The notes below the pieces were generated by a model, which saw nothing but the letters and a program-made list of their open reading frames with translations, ran no database searches and was not told the origin of the DNA. The position numbers were made by a program, and so were the translations under genes. A DNA stretch of 64,000 nt from Coix lacryma-jobi var. lacryma-jobi (Eukaryota > Streptophyta > Magnoliopsida > Poales > Poaceae): positions 124,001 through 188,000 of the forward strand of contig VDCT01000849.1 in assembly GCA_009763385.1 (NCBI GenBank). Direction: 5' to 3'. Shown in pieces: positions 21,402 to 32,960 of this stretch; the first letter of the stretch is position 1, and every line of letters begins with the position of its first letter.

Positions 21402-23334
21402 ATGGATTCGCCTATGGAGACAAACGTGGTGCTTCTCCAAAATGATGGTTCAAACTTTCTATCTTGGTCATCTTATGTACTCAATGCATTTTGGGCTATT
21501 ACCCATTATTGAGCATATTGTGGATGCGAGCATATCTCTTTCTATAGTTGATTGGAGCAACTGTAAGAACTTGACAAAAGAGGAAGAGATATGTGTGCAA
21601 CTCAATGCTCACGCGTGTTTGATCATGTTGAACTCATTGAGTGCAGAGGTTCTTAAGGAGGCTATTTACAACGGAGAATCTCCACCGGAAAGTGCTCATG
21701 TCATTTGGACTAGACTTGCCCACTTGTATGGGAAGTCCAATGTGATGAAGCATATGATTGTGATTCAATGGAAATGAAGTCCATTGAGTCATCATCATGT
21801 GAGGAAGCCTCAAGGATGACGAGCCAGATCGAGAGGTGGGCTGCTGCTGCTCTGGACCCTGTCTGTCCATACCGGACATGTCCGGTATGGGTACCAGACA
21901 TGTCCGGTATCAGCCCAGCAGACAGGGAGCTAGAAGCAGATAGCAACGACTCTCATGCTCGGTGGCGACCAAGTGATGAGTCAACCTCAGTAGCTTATGA
22001 TACTCATCACTTGTGTCTCATGTCCAAGAAGAACAAGAAGAAAGCAACCAAGAAAGATCAAGAAAAGATTCTTGGTGAGATCAAGGAGAAAGCATCAAGA
22101 GATAATCAAGTAGAGAGCGATGAGGATGATGAAGATGATGAATCTCTTGATTATCTCAAGTATGAAGACAAGCTCTTGTTCATCAACTTGTTGAAGAAAA
22201 ATGATGAGCTAAAGAAGGAGGTGGAGGAACAAGAGCAATCCCTCAAAATCAAGAAGAGTTTCTCATCTCCAAATTAGAAGAGCTAAAGGCATTAGAAAAA
22301 GGTATGAAAAATTGTCAATTGAGCATGCTTAGCTACTAACTCTCTCTCTCTCTAATGTGGAAAATCTAGAGAAGGAGAATTACATGCTTAAGGCAAAAAT
22401 GAGTGATCTCTCATATGAGCACAAGTTCCTACAAGAGGACGTCACCCATCTCAAGTGCTCACATGAGAAGCTAGTGGAATCAAATGCCATGCTTGAGATT
22501 GCACATGAGGTTGTTATTGCTATGGTAAAATCTTCACAACCTCACACTACTACACTCACTAGTGCACCATCTCAATTAAATGTTATTTATGCTAATGAGT
22601 GTGCCTCACAAGCAAGCCAATCTTCGATTGAGCAAACTTTTAAAGAAAATGCTAGGCTCATCGAAGAAGTGGGAAATCAAAGAAGGATGATTAGATTGAA
22701 GGATGAGGGAGAAAGCACAACCTTCTCAAGATAACCGTGATATCATGGTGAAGAAGCTTGAGAAGGGTTCAAACCTTGTTTCCTCCAAAGTCCCACAATC
22801 TAGTCACACCTCAAGTTATGAGAAAGCAACCAAGAGCAAGAAACAAAAGAAGAGATTATGCTATGGTTGCGGATTGTATGGACATGAGTGGCTAAGTGTC
22901 CACACAAGACTTGGGCCGACAAATGTGAAGCGGCCCCGAACAAAAGGCATCAATCAAATTGGCCAAGCAAGTGAAGAATGACGGACCAAGTCCATGCCTC
23001 AAATGCAATAAGTTGGATCATCTCACTAAGAGATGTCCCACATACAAGAAGGCAAGAAAGAAGGCTCAAGTTGCAACAAGAAGATGCTATGCATGCAACG
23101 AGCCAGGACACATGGTTGATGCATGTCCCAATAAGCAAGACAAGCATAAAGCAAACAAAGGGTGCACTTGCTATGCTTGTAGGAGAAAGGGGCATCTAAG
23201 CTATGATTGCCCAAATGGTGTGTTTCCTAAGCCGAACACATTTGCAAATGATAAGGTGCTTAGGAAGGCCACAAAGGGACTTAGCACTAGTAAAGTGATG
23301 TGTTCACCGCATACTAGCTCTAAGGCCACTTGAG
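21402..23334 (+). pseudogene. element A gag with four zinc knuckles and an embedded palindrome block
   Basis: The start codon at 21402 opens MDSPMETNVVLLQNDGSNF, a UBN2-type capsid opening. A frame change near 21440 leads into IVDWSNCKNLTKEEE and VIWTRLAHLYGKS. A charged linker, Lys/Glu-rich coiled-coil segments (22020-22260, 22357-22730) and four knuckle-like motifs follow: CYGCGLYGHE (incomplete), CLKCNKLDHLTKRC, CYACNEPGHMVDAC and CYACRRKGHLSYDC (22860-23215). It ends near the stop at 23332-23334. At 21857-21927 a palindrome block like that of the LTR lies in frame and encodes YRTCPVWVPDMSG. The frame is broken near 21440, 21777, 22277 and 22734. Confidence 0.85.
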
Positions 23335-26214
23335 TGCCTAAGCACTTGTTGACTAACCTTGAAGGACCCAACACAAGTTGGGTACCAAAATGTGCTTAGG
23401 ATGTTGATGTAGGTACCAATGGTAAGATGAAGGCCTTCGGGGGTTTGAGCAAGCAAAATGACATCTCAACTCAAACTATCAACCCATGTTGTTAATATCA
23501 TCCTATATGGTTGACCCAAAGTTTATGTGATCATTGATTTCACTTTTACTCATCTATACCATTGATGATAAGTGCCTAAAGCTTAGTAATCAAATGAATT
23601 TAATTTATCCTTATGATATTTGCCATTCGATGCTCTTAATGGCTCTCTAGCAGAGCATTATCTTTGATGAAGTGCAGGGAAGCGAAATAATAAACTAGAG
23701 CCAAAAGGAAATCTCAGAAGTGGTGGTTTTTCTGGTTCTGATTTGCAAATACCGGACTTGTCCGGTATCGTACCGGACATGTCCGGTATGAGTAATTCAC
23801 TCTGTCAAAACCAGTGTCTCTACATGCAGATCTGGACGAAGTCACTTCATAAGAATGAGATTTCTAATTTTAGAAGAATTGCTAGATCTTTGTGGACTAG
23901 TCTTTTGCTCTAACTAAATACATGCACATTAATCAATACTGAGGTTTGTAAGTAGTACTTGAACTTCATTCAATTTTGGCAAATCTATGTGTCTTGGTCA
24001 GGTAGAAAAGCATTCCAATTTTCTTAAAAGAAAAGCAAAGTGCTTTCACAAGTAATTCAAAATGACTTGAGCACTTACTAAAGGGAAGCTTAGTTTCTAC
24101 CTTGAACCATAGTGATCTAACAATTTCCTCTAAGTGATGTGATAGTTTTATGAATGAAACGGAGATCACTTTGACAAAGGCATGATCACTTGACAAGTTC
24201 AAGTCAACACGAAGATGATTATGCCATGGTTACTCTTAGTGGAACATATGTGAGCTCAAGGCCAAGGTATGTGTTTACATACATGCTATGTAAGTGCATA
24301 TAGGATTCATAATGCTAGAATGTGCTTTCGGGGTGGTTGGCAAGTCAATCTGAAATTCTAACTCAACCTATCAACCTATGTTCATCATACTTGCTTCTAT
24401 GGTTGACCCGTTGGTAATCTAAGTCTGTCTTATCTATCACTTCATCTTGACTTAGAGTACCAAACTGGGTAGGATAGCCATCTTTTCACCACTTATGCCC
24501 ATGTGTTCATTATTTGATTTATATGTGAAAAAGTTGGTAATGGCAAAGTAACTTCAAGTCATTCTCTGCATTGTCCAAGCATACTGGGCGTGCCGGTATG
24601 CCAATCGGACGTGTCCGGCATGGCAGTGAGCTACCCATCTTTGCCTACATGAGATTTGAGCTTAATTCTATTGTGTTATGCTTATTATCTTAACTCAGAT
24701 CTCACATGTCGTTGTGTCTCAAGTAATTTATGCTTAGAATTTACTCTCTTATCATATATGGCAAATTACTTTGTGTTGGCCGAAGTTGAACTTTGACTCT
24801 CACATTCTTAATGGAATGAAAGTGCTTGGAAAGGAATTCAAATACTTGAAGCACTAATTGAGGGGGAGCTCAATTTCAACTTTGTGCCTTTTATGAGCTA
24901 ATGAGGTCTATTGAGCACATGTTGTTAGTTCATCTTGATCAAATTGACTTCTCGGTGAGGACATGACTATTTGGCAATAAAGGTCAACTAAATCATCACA
25001 TTATCATGATTACGCTTAGGGAATTTGTGGGCTCAAGGCAAAGGTATGTTTTAATATGTGCATTGAAAAGTGCATAATAGGCTCATAATATGCTAGCGTG
25101 TGCACTTGGTGTGATAGGATAGATATTTCCAAATTCCTTACTAGCATGATAGGAAGTGTGTTTTACGAAAAATACTTGATTCTTGGTTTGTGACCTATCC
25201 ATGACAATTGTAATTACTGTACTCCTTTATTGTTTGATTGGCTAATTACATGTGGCATGGTTCTTCCTCAAGTCCTATATCTCTAAAGTAAATTATATCC
25301 TTGATAATTCCCTTGTCAAATCGAATTACGGACATAAGTTTCTCTCTCTCTAATCTTAAGTGACTTAAAAACATTGGATCAAATTAGAGAAAAGAAAAAT
25401 TGAGATTTGGACACAAGGGTTTGGGAAAGAAAGAGAAGCAAGTTTTGGAGTGTTGGACATTATCTGCACATACGGACTTGTCCGGTATCCTATGAGCAGA
25501 GAGCCTCTGGACAAACCCGCCAATACCGGACTTGTCCGGTATCCATACCGGACATGTCCTGTATGAGCGGGGAAACATAAGGCAGCGTACCCTTCGGGCT
25601 CTCTCTCCCTTCACTTCTGTTTCTCCAAACCGGCCAAGCAAGGGGCCAAACCTCTCCTCCCACGGCGCCTAGTGATCCCATTGGAAAAGTGAGAGAGGGA
25701 GAAGGATTGGGAGAAGGATTCCATCAAAAACAGTGCCGGGGTGTGGATTTGAAGTTTCTCCTCGTTCCTCTCATCCCAAGGTATTTCAATCCCAGACTTG
25801 TCCGATCTACACATGGCAATACTTTTCTCAAAATCCTTTGGTCAAGATGTTGGATTCATGGTCTAGAAGCAATGTATTAAGTTTGAGATGGATTGGATTT
25901 GGATTAGGGGTGAATCGAGAAACCCTAGGAAAGGGGGTGCTGTGAACGTCCATACCGGACATGTCCGGTATTCACAGCAGAACAGAGATCCCTCTGTTTT
26001 TCTTGATTTATGCCCTCTATAGTTGATGTTAGGGATTGTATTATTTAGATGTCTATAAGGTGTGTTGAAACCTAGTGATCAAGTTTGATCTAGGTGCTTG
26101 CAATTCATGGGGCATTTAAATCGTTTCTCTAACTGTTTAACTATATTTGAGACATCCTATGTATATGCTTTTGAGACATCTTTTGTGGTTTGTTTGGTCA
26201 CAGGGCCAGCAGCT
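23335..26214 (+). other. element A noncoding spacer made of diverged ~850-bp repeats
   Basis: No long frame with domain resemblance. Segments recur with clear but diverged similarity: CTTTCGGGG...CAACC(C)ATGTT...TGGTTGACCC at 23435 and 24325, and GTGAGCTCAAGGC(C)AAGGTATGT at about 24250 and 25030. Each repeat carries a palindrome block (23749, about 24580, 25470 and 25524). A further block is at 25938-25979. The end, TTTGTTTGGTCACAG, looks like a splice acceptor just before the next ORF. Confidence 0.6.
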
Positions 26215-28039
26215 ATGAGTGACAGAATCGAACCTCGAACCAAGACGAGACAGATCCAGCAATAGAAAGGCATAAGAAGAGGAGGCAAGATTCTCACCCT
26301 AGCTTGTCAGTTGGAGGCAGCAGTGGCAGTGGAGTGGTAGTGGTCGTGGCATTACTAGACCTCCGAGGGAGGTGCTTCTAGAGCTCCTCAGCAGTTTGCA
26401 GCTCATGATGACATAGAGGAAGAAGAGGAAGAGGAAGAAGTGGAAGATGAGGTTGAAGAAGAAGGAGAGCGAAGAAGAAGAAGAGGAAGAGGAAGAAGAT
26501 ACACCTCAGCAGCAGCAGGAGGGATTGCACTTTGGGGCTCTTGCGATACGCCCTGCCGCCCTGATTCCTGCTTGGGTGGCTCGTGTGGACTATCGAGAGT
26601 CCGGTGGTACACAGAAGGCCAGGAGAGAGCGGAGGAGAACCCCAGGGGACAGGAGAGGAACATCTATGATTACAGGTTTCACACCATGTTTCACATTGAC
26701 TACTATGAGAAGGTGCTTCTGACCAGAAACCTTGTGATCATCAGAGCTCAGTACGTTGATTGGCAGCATGCTAGAGATCATCACCGTCCTTCAGTTGAGC
26801 ATGCTATTGCCATTTGCCAGTAGACAGGCCTCTACAGTATCCTTGAATTTCAGCATGATTGTGCGATGAGGTGATAACCCAGTTCTGTACCACCTTATAT
26901 GTGAGAGATCTGAGGAGATTGATGAGAAGCGCATGAACTGGATGACCGAGGGTGTCTGGCACTCTGTGACTTGCAGGGAGTTTGGGGGTATCTTGGCTTT
27001 GGCGAGGAGGACCTTCAGAGAGATTGTATTCACGATGAGGTTGTGCTTCCTCCTGAGCAGCTTGGGTACATGTACCCACCACCTCTTCCTGCTGGGGCAG
27101 TGGTAGGGAAGGTGAGAGGCATGCACCCCTCCTACGACTATCTCAACAGGATGCTCAGGGCCACGATTGATTGCAAGTCAGGAGACAGAGGGACACTTGC
27201 AGATTACACGAGGAACCTCCTGCATAGGTTAGCACCAGGCACAACCTTTCAGTATTTTTGACTTCATCTAGTGTGAGATCAGAGAGTGGGAGAGAGGCCA
27301 CTCAAGGGATGTGGATTTGCACATACATTCAGCATATGATTGAGCAGCAACTTGGTGCCACTTTCACCTATGACCACTCGCACATGCCTTTGAGGTTCCA
27401 GGCAGATCTTCTTGAGTCTCCTATACCTCCACCTAGACCAGGGGCAGTTCCAGCAGCAGCAGAGCTACAGCCAGAGGACCCAGTTGCAGGAGTAGCAGGA
27501 GGAGCAGCTAGGGCAGGTTCGCCATAGCCACACACTCGTTCACACTCCACCTCTCAGGGACGTGGCAGGCAACGCTCTCTCTTGCGCAAGGTTCTTAGCA
27601 GTATTCTCGGCATGTGCAAGGACGTCAGTGTGATCAAGGCTCAGCAGCACCGTGAGAAGCAGGCTAGGAGAGAGGACTCGAGACGCTGAAGATGCTTCAC
27701 GAGCACTACAGGTTTCAGCCCCCGAGGTCCTCACTGTCAGATGACGAGACTGAGCAGCCTGAGACGTTTGAGCAGCAGCAGCAGAGGTATGAGAGGGAGT
27801 TTGACGAGCTTGCAGTGCGTCAGAGTCAGGGAGGAGAGAACAGAGCAGCAGGGAGCAGAGCAGAGCAGCAGCCCCACGACACCCTTCCTTCAGCTTCCAG
27901 GTTCTCTACAGACCCCCAACCTCGTCCCAGTTCAGCTGAGGAGTTTGCTTCAGATATGTGGGACAGTTTCCTTGGTGGTACCTACGGCTACCCTAACCCA
28001 GGACAGAGCTCTCGGCAGCCTGGGGACGACGACGAGTGA
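26215..28039 (+). pseudogene. element A second ORF: unknown plant-transposon-type protein in place of pol
   Basis: ATG at 26215 gives MSDRIEPRTKTRQIQQ. Glu-rich and Arg-rich segments follow. Shifted frames then encode IYDYRFHTMFHIDYYEKV, HDEVVLPPEQLGYMYPPPL and MHPSYDYLNRMLRATID. These resemble the conserved core of putative plant transposon proteins of unknown function that occur in grass LTR elements. The C-terminal part (27692-28039) is Gln/Glu/Ser-rich and probably disordered. No reverse transcriptase, integrase or protease motif is present. I do not know its function. At least four frame changes or stops break it. Confidence 0.55.
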
Positions 28040-28726
28040 CAGCTTTGCCTACAGCCCTCCTTGTGTCATCTTTGAGCTTCACGTTTACCTTTTTGGAGAT
28101 AGATGACAAAGGGGGAGAGATAGTTGATTAGAGCTTCCAGACTTCATGTTATCTGTTATGTATCTGTTATCTGTTATGTATCTTGTATCTGGAGATTTGT
28201 ACTGCAGGTGGTGGAGTTATCAGAGTTTAGTTATCAGAGTTTGAGCTTTATTGTAATATCATGAGTCATGTATGAGTTCTTTTGTGTATCTGATGGCAGA
28301 GATATCTTTGTGATGAGACATGATCCTTATCTTGTAATATAATCTATCTTAGTGGTTGTGGACTTGAGAAATCTTTGTGTGAATGCTATGTGTGTGACAT
28401 GAGTAATAATTCTCTGTTTCATAAGTTCTTTACTTACTAGTGTGTTGCATATGTTTTGGTGTATTGGTTCTCATTTATTGTCTTGTGTGATATATCTTGT
28501 CATATGCATCACGATTTATTTTGCTCACACATTTGCATTTCACGGACGCAATGATTTAGGGGAGTTTCCAACTCACCTTAGTATGTGCAAATTGACGTTT
28601 TGAGGTCCTTATGAATTCAATTCATTTTGCACATATTAAGCGGGAGCTCTTCATAAATCATTGAATCCATAAAGCTTAATTGTTTTATCCTTTTGTAAGA
28701 TTTAATCAAGGTTGTCATCAATCACC

Positions 28727-28740
28727 AAAAAGGGGGAGTT
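28727..28740 (+). other. element A polypurine tract
   Basis: AAAAAGGGGGAGTT immediately precedes the TGAAAGTGC start of the 3' LTR, as expected for plus-strand priming. Confidence 0.88.
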
Positions 28741-31121
28741 TGAAAGTGCATGTTGCACTTAAGTGTGATTTTGGATGATTTGATGACAATATTGATTAAA
28801 GATCTAATATGTTGCTAAGTGTGACATAGGGAAATGATTATCTCACTATGTACTTGAAATGAAATGCAAAGCCAAAATGATGGATTGTTGTATGAAAATC
28901 ATGTCACAAGCACAAGACAACAATGAGATTGATATTGATAAAAAGGCTATCATATGCACAGTGTACTTGGAATGAAATGCAAAGCCCAAATGATGAATTG
29001 TTGTATGAAAATCACATCCCAAGCTCATGACAACAATGAGAATGATATTGATGTAGAGGGCTATCGTATTGTGGGATAATCACAGTTCATATATGATTGC
29101 TATAAGAAGATTCAAAATGAAGTATGGTTGAATGGTTTTGAGATGGTGAAGATAGCAAGGAAAGAGTCTTTGAGGTACTAAGAGAGGGTGAAGGGCAAGC
29201 GACGGCTTGGCGGCCGAAGAACCTAGCTAGAGTGAAGAAGAAAGTACTTGCATTTAGTCGAAGGATCATCAAGCTTGAAGATCGCATCTAGTGGAGAATC
29301 AACATTTCTAGCAACAATATTGATTGAAGTGACTTGACACGTTTGGAATTCCATTATATCACTTGCATGGAGTCAAGTCACATGCTCAAGATGGCTATGC
29401 TCGAAGGATATCTACCTCTAAACATGACAACCATTCCTCCCACTGTGGAAAATGAAGACAAGCGGGCTTGGTTCAAATAGAGATCAACTCAAGAGGTTTA
29501 AATCTTGTTTTTTCAATTTATCTTGAGTAAATAGGAAAGCCGTACTATTAAGAGGGATGCAACATATAGTAGATGATTCTTCATAAGTGCTCAAACAACC
29601 TAAGTGAGACATGAGAGAGCTAGAACTAACTTTCAGCATGTTGCTGCACTATCTGTCCATACCAGACAAGTGTCCGGTATGCATACCGGACATGTCCGGT
29701 ATGAGCCCACAGCAGTGCAGCCTCCCTTCGGGCTTGCTGATAGACCTTGTGCAGGGAGTCCATACGGACATGTCCGGTATTAAACCTTCAGCGGAGCGGC
29801 TGTCCTACGGTCTTGAAGTTAGTCCTGGCACAGTAAAGTCATACCAGACATGTCCGGTATTAACCTTCAGCGGAGCGGCTGTCCTACGGTCTTGAAGTTA
29901 GTCTTGGCGCAGTAAAGTCATACCGGACATGTCCGGTATTTGCGGATTTCTAGTTGACAGTGTCTTTGAGTCGGGCGGTACTACCGTCCCTTGGGTCGGT
30001 ACTACCGACCAGTACTACCGGCTTTATAGCGGTACTACCGGTAGGCCAAAATCGGCCCAATCTAGAGAGGTTGCGAAAACCCCCTTTTGACTACCGGTAC
30101 TACCGACCTTCTTGTCGGTACTACCGGGCTCATATGGGAAGTTTGAAAGTTGGTTTGTTCAGAGTGTTCCTCACGCAGTGAAGTCATACCGGACATGTCC
30201 GGTATGCATACTGGACAAGTCTGGTATGAGCTGACTCAGCCAACGGCTAGAAAATGACTAGTTTCGAATGTGGGCATATAAATACTCCCAAGCCTCCACC
30301 TTTGGAGGTTGTTGTTGATTCTATTGGTTCCCACACTCTCTCTAAGCCTTTCAAAACACTTTCCAACCCTCTCTTAGTGAGTGATTGACCTCTAATTGCC
30401 AAATTCATTTGTGGGTTGAGAGAGATTCAAAATTAGAGAGCAAGCCACCTCTTGAGCACTTGTGCAAATCGCCGATCTGTTGTGCGCATTCGTTACTCTT
30501 GGAATATACGGTCCTAGACGGTTAGGCGTCGCCGTTGAGCACCCAAGATTTGTGAAGTGCCTCGGAAAGTTTGTAAAGGTTCGATCTCTCCTCAAAAGAG
30601 ATCATCTAGTGGAAGGAGCATTGCGGGTGAAATAGACCGCGGCTAGAGTGACCTGTGGTGTCCTCTAGAGCCCACCTTTGTGGTAGCTCGCAGCCGGCTC
30701 AACGGAGACTAGGACCCGAGGGGGTGCCGAACTTCGGTGAAACAAATACCGCTCTTTGTGTTCTACTTTCGGTTATTTGTTGTCCTCTGTTGTGAAGGTT
30801 GTTTTGCAGGCAATCAGTTACATATATACATCATGCACATTGCTTGCAGGTTATGTGAGAAATTGGAGAAGAAAAGGAGCAGTCCAGCACAACACGTGCA
30901 TACCGGACAAGTCCGGTATTTGTTGACTGCGCCCAATTTGTTTTATTCCTTGAGCTAATCTTTGTGGTGGCAGGGTGTTAGCTTCTAGTGTTTTAAATAC
31001 TTGTTATATACTTTGTGTTTGTCTCTTGAGGGGTTGTTACTAATTGCTTCCTCATTATAAGTTGTAAATTTTCAGAAACGCCTATTCACCCCCCCTCTAG
31101 GCGACACAATAGGTCCTTTCA
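28741..31121 (+). mobile_element. element A 3' LTR (2381 bp)
   Basis: It aligns with the 5' LTR over its whole length with few substitutions. Differences concentrate at palindromes. There is one additional ~80-bp unit bounded by palindromes (copies at 29761, 29841 and 29920 against two in the 5' LTR), an extra imperfect palindrome near 30206, and one palindrome fewer near 30900. It ends GGTCCTTTCA two bases before the end of element B. Confidence 0.9.
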
Positions 31122-32521
31122 ATTGAAGAACCGAATTGGCGACCAGAGGGGGGGGGGGTGAATGGGCCTCAAACTTCTTCTCGAGAAATGATGGCCCTTG
31201 TCCCAGAAAATCACCCCAAAAGCGAAGACACAAACAACCGGTGAGTTCATGACCTATGAATAGGTGGATACCCTAGGAGATGTACTAGAGGTACATCAGA
31301 CTACCGAAGAACCCCCAAAACCAAGCACCAAAGCAACGGGGCAAAACTGCACAAGCAAGCTCCTAGAACAATCGAACCTCCGATAACAGAACACCCCACT
31401 CCTATGGAGAAGAGGAAAGTGTTTGACCAAAACTACTTAGGCCAACTGGTGGCAAAAGCACCTTGGAAAGATCCTTATGAAGTTAGGAAACTAACACAAC
31501 AGACGGATCTCAAATCGGAGCTCGAACGCAAAAGATACGGACGCTAGAACCAACGAAACTCTGAAAGCGGAACACTTAACTCCTATGGAGAAGAAGAAAG
31601 TGTCTGACCAAAAATACTTTGACCAATGGTGGCAAAAGTACTTTGGAATGATCCTTACGAAGTTAGGAAACCAACGCAACAACGGATCTCAAATCGGAGC
31701 TCGTACGCAAAAGATACGGACGAAAACAACAAAACTGTGCAGTGGCGGACTGTCTGCTAGTGAACCGCGGACTGTCCGTTATTAAACCCCGGACAGTCCG
31801 GGAATGAGTCCCGAACAGTCAGCCATTCAAAATGAAAACAGCGACCTCGCTGCCCATGAACAGCCCCGACCCCCAGACAGTCCGGGGATAAGTGCCGGAC
31901 AGTCCAGGAATGCCCAGAAAGCCTAAAAATAGCCCGTATCAAAACCAAAATCGATTAGATCTTCACCAAATCGAACGGGGCTGCAACCAAACTTCTCCCA
32001 AGTGTTCTTCTATGTGTTGGAAGTTAATCCTAGGATATCATTGCTCCAAACCAACTAATCCATGAGAAATCGGAAGAACACTAGAAAAGGGGGAAGAACG
32101 AAGAACGAACGCGATTTCGACCCGATCTATGTTCTCGTGAGGTTAGAGGTTAAATCCTTCGGTGGAAAGAAGGAGCTCACGACATAGAACAATCTGATTC
32201 AAATGGAATCGCAAATCGTCGCTCGGAGGAGAACGAAGCAAATCACCGGAGAAGGGAAAAACCAAAATGCGAAGAACAAAAACGAGAATCGATCCAAATT
32301 TCAGCCAACACAAGAGGAGTAAGAAATTGATCCTTGGATTTCTACGGGATGATGAATTGTATAGCACACGATGTTGGTTACAAGCCACTCCTCGCAACAA
32401 CAAAGCGTGGATAGCTAAAAGCTCAAGAACAAGAGCACTCCTCTCCTCTAACCCTAGCCTCCTCTCAAATGAACTAATGAGAGTGACACCTCCAAGGATG
32501 GGCTGCCCTAACCAGCCCCTT

Positions 32522-32533
32522 CATATATATAGG
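32522..32533 (-). promoter_or_regulatory. TATA box of element B 3' LTR
   Basis: Sense-strand CCTATATATATG; equivalents are at 40544-40555 in the 5' LTR and 49953-49964 in LTR C. Confidence 0.65.
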
Positions 32534-32792
32534 CGCACGTCCGAAGACCAAAACACCCTCTCATGAAGCACTGACCCAAATACCCCCTTGAGGGTAAAAA
32601 CCGTCCAACTCGGTCATTTTCCATCCGATGGCCACGCGTCTTGTCATCCTTCGCTTTGCCTCGACGCAAGCTCCAGGATGCCGCCACGTGCCGTCACCGT
32701 TGATGACCGCGCCTTCCTCACCGAAAGCTTCGCCGCAACGCAAGCCCTCGGTGCTGCCACGCGTCGATCGTTCCGCATAGGAACCCCCGCCG

Positions 32793-32960
32793 CCGGTTTT
32801 GAGGCCCAAACCGGTAAACCTGCCAGCCCAGGTTTTGAGGCCAAACCTGGAAACCGTCCACCTTGAGTTTTGAGGCCCAAACTTGGAAACTGGCCACCTC
32901 GAGTTTTGAGGCCCAAACTCGGAAACCGTCGAGGTAGCTTTTTGAGGCTCAGCTACCGAA
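32793..32960 (-). repeat. constant-loop hairpin array in LTR B (3' copy)
   Basis: Five units, each a stem around TGAGGCCC or a close variant: CCGGTTT/AAACCGG, CCAGGTTT/AAACCTGG, TTGAGTTT/AAACTTGG, TCGAGTTT/AAACTCGG, GGTAGCT/AGCTACC. The same array is at 40810-40980. Confidence 0.88.

Larger units (their letters stand above)
19005..31121 (+). mobile_element. element A: complete-length non-autonomous Copia-type retrotransposon, 12.1 kb
   Basis: Two long LTRs (19005-21349 and 28741-31121), a tRNA-Met primer site, gag, and a polypurine tract are in the right order on the plus strand. No protease, integrase, reverse transcriptase or RNase H sequence was seen. The space holds a 2.9-kb noncoding spacer and an unrelated ORF region. 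The five bases outside the two ends (CGTAC and ATTGA) do not match, so no target duplication survives. It would have to borrow enzymes from a relative. Confidence 0.85.

Noticed and set aside
19924..25979. GGACATGTCC palindromes as p53-type response elements
   Set aside because: The decamer fits the animal p53 half-site, but plants have no p53; the likeness is coincidental.
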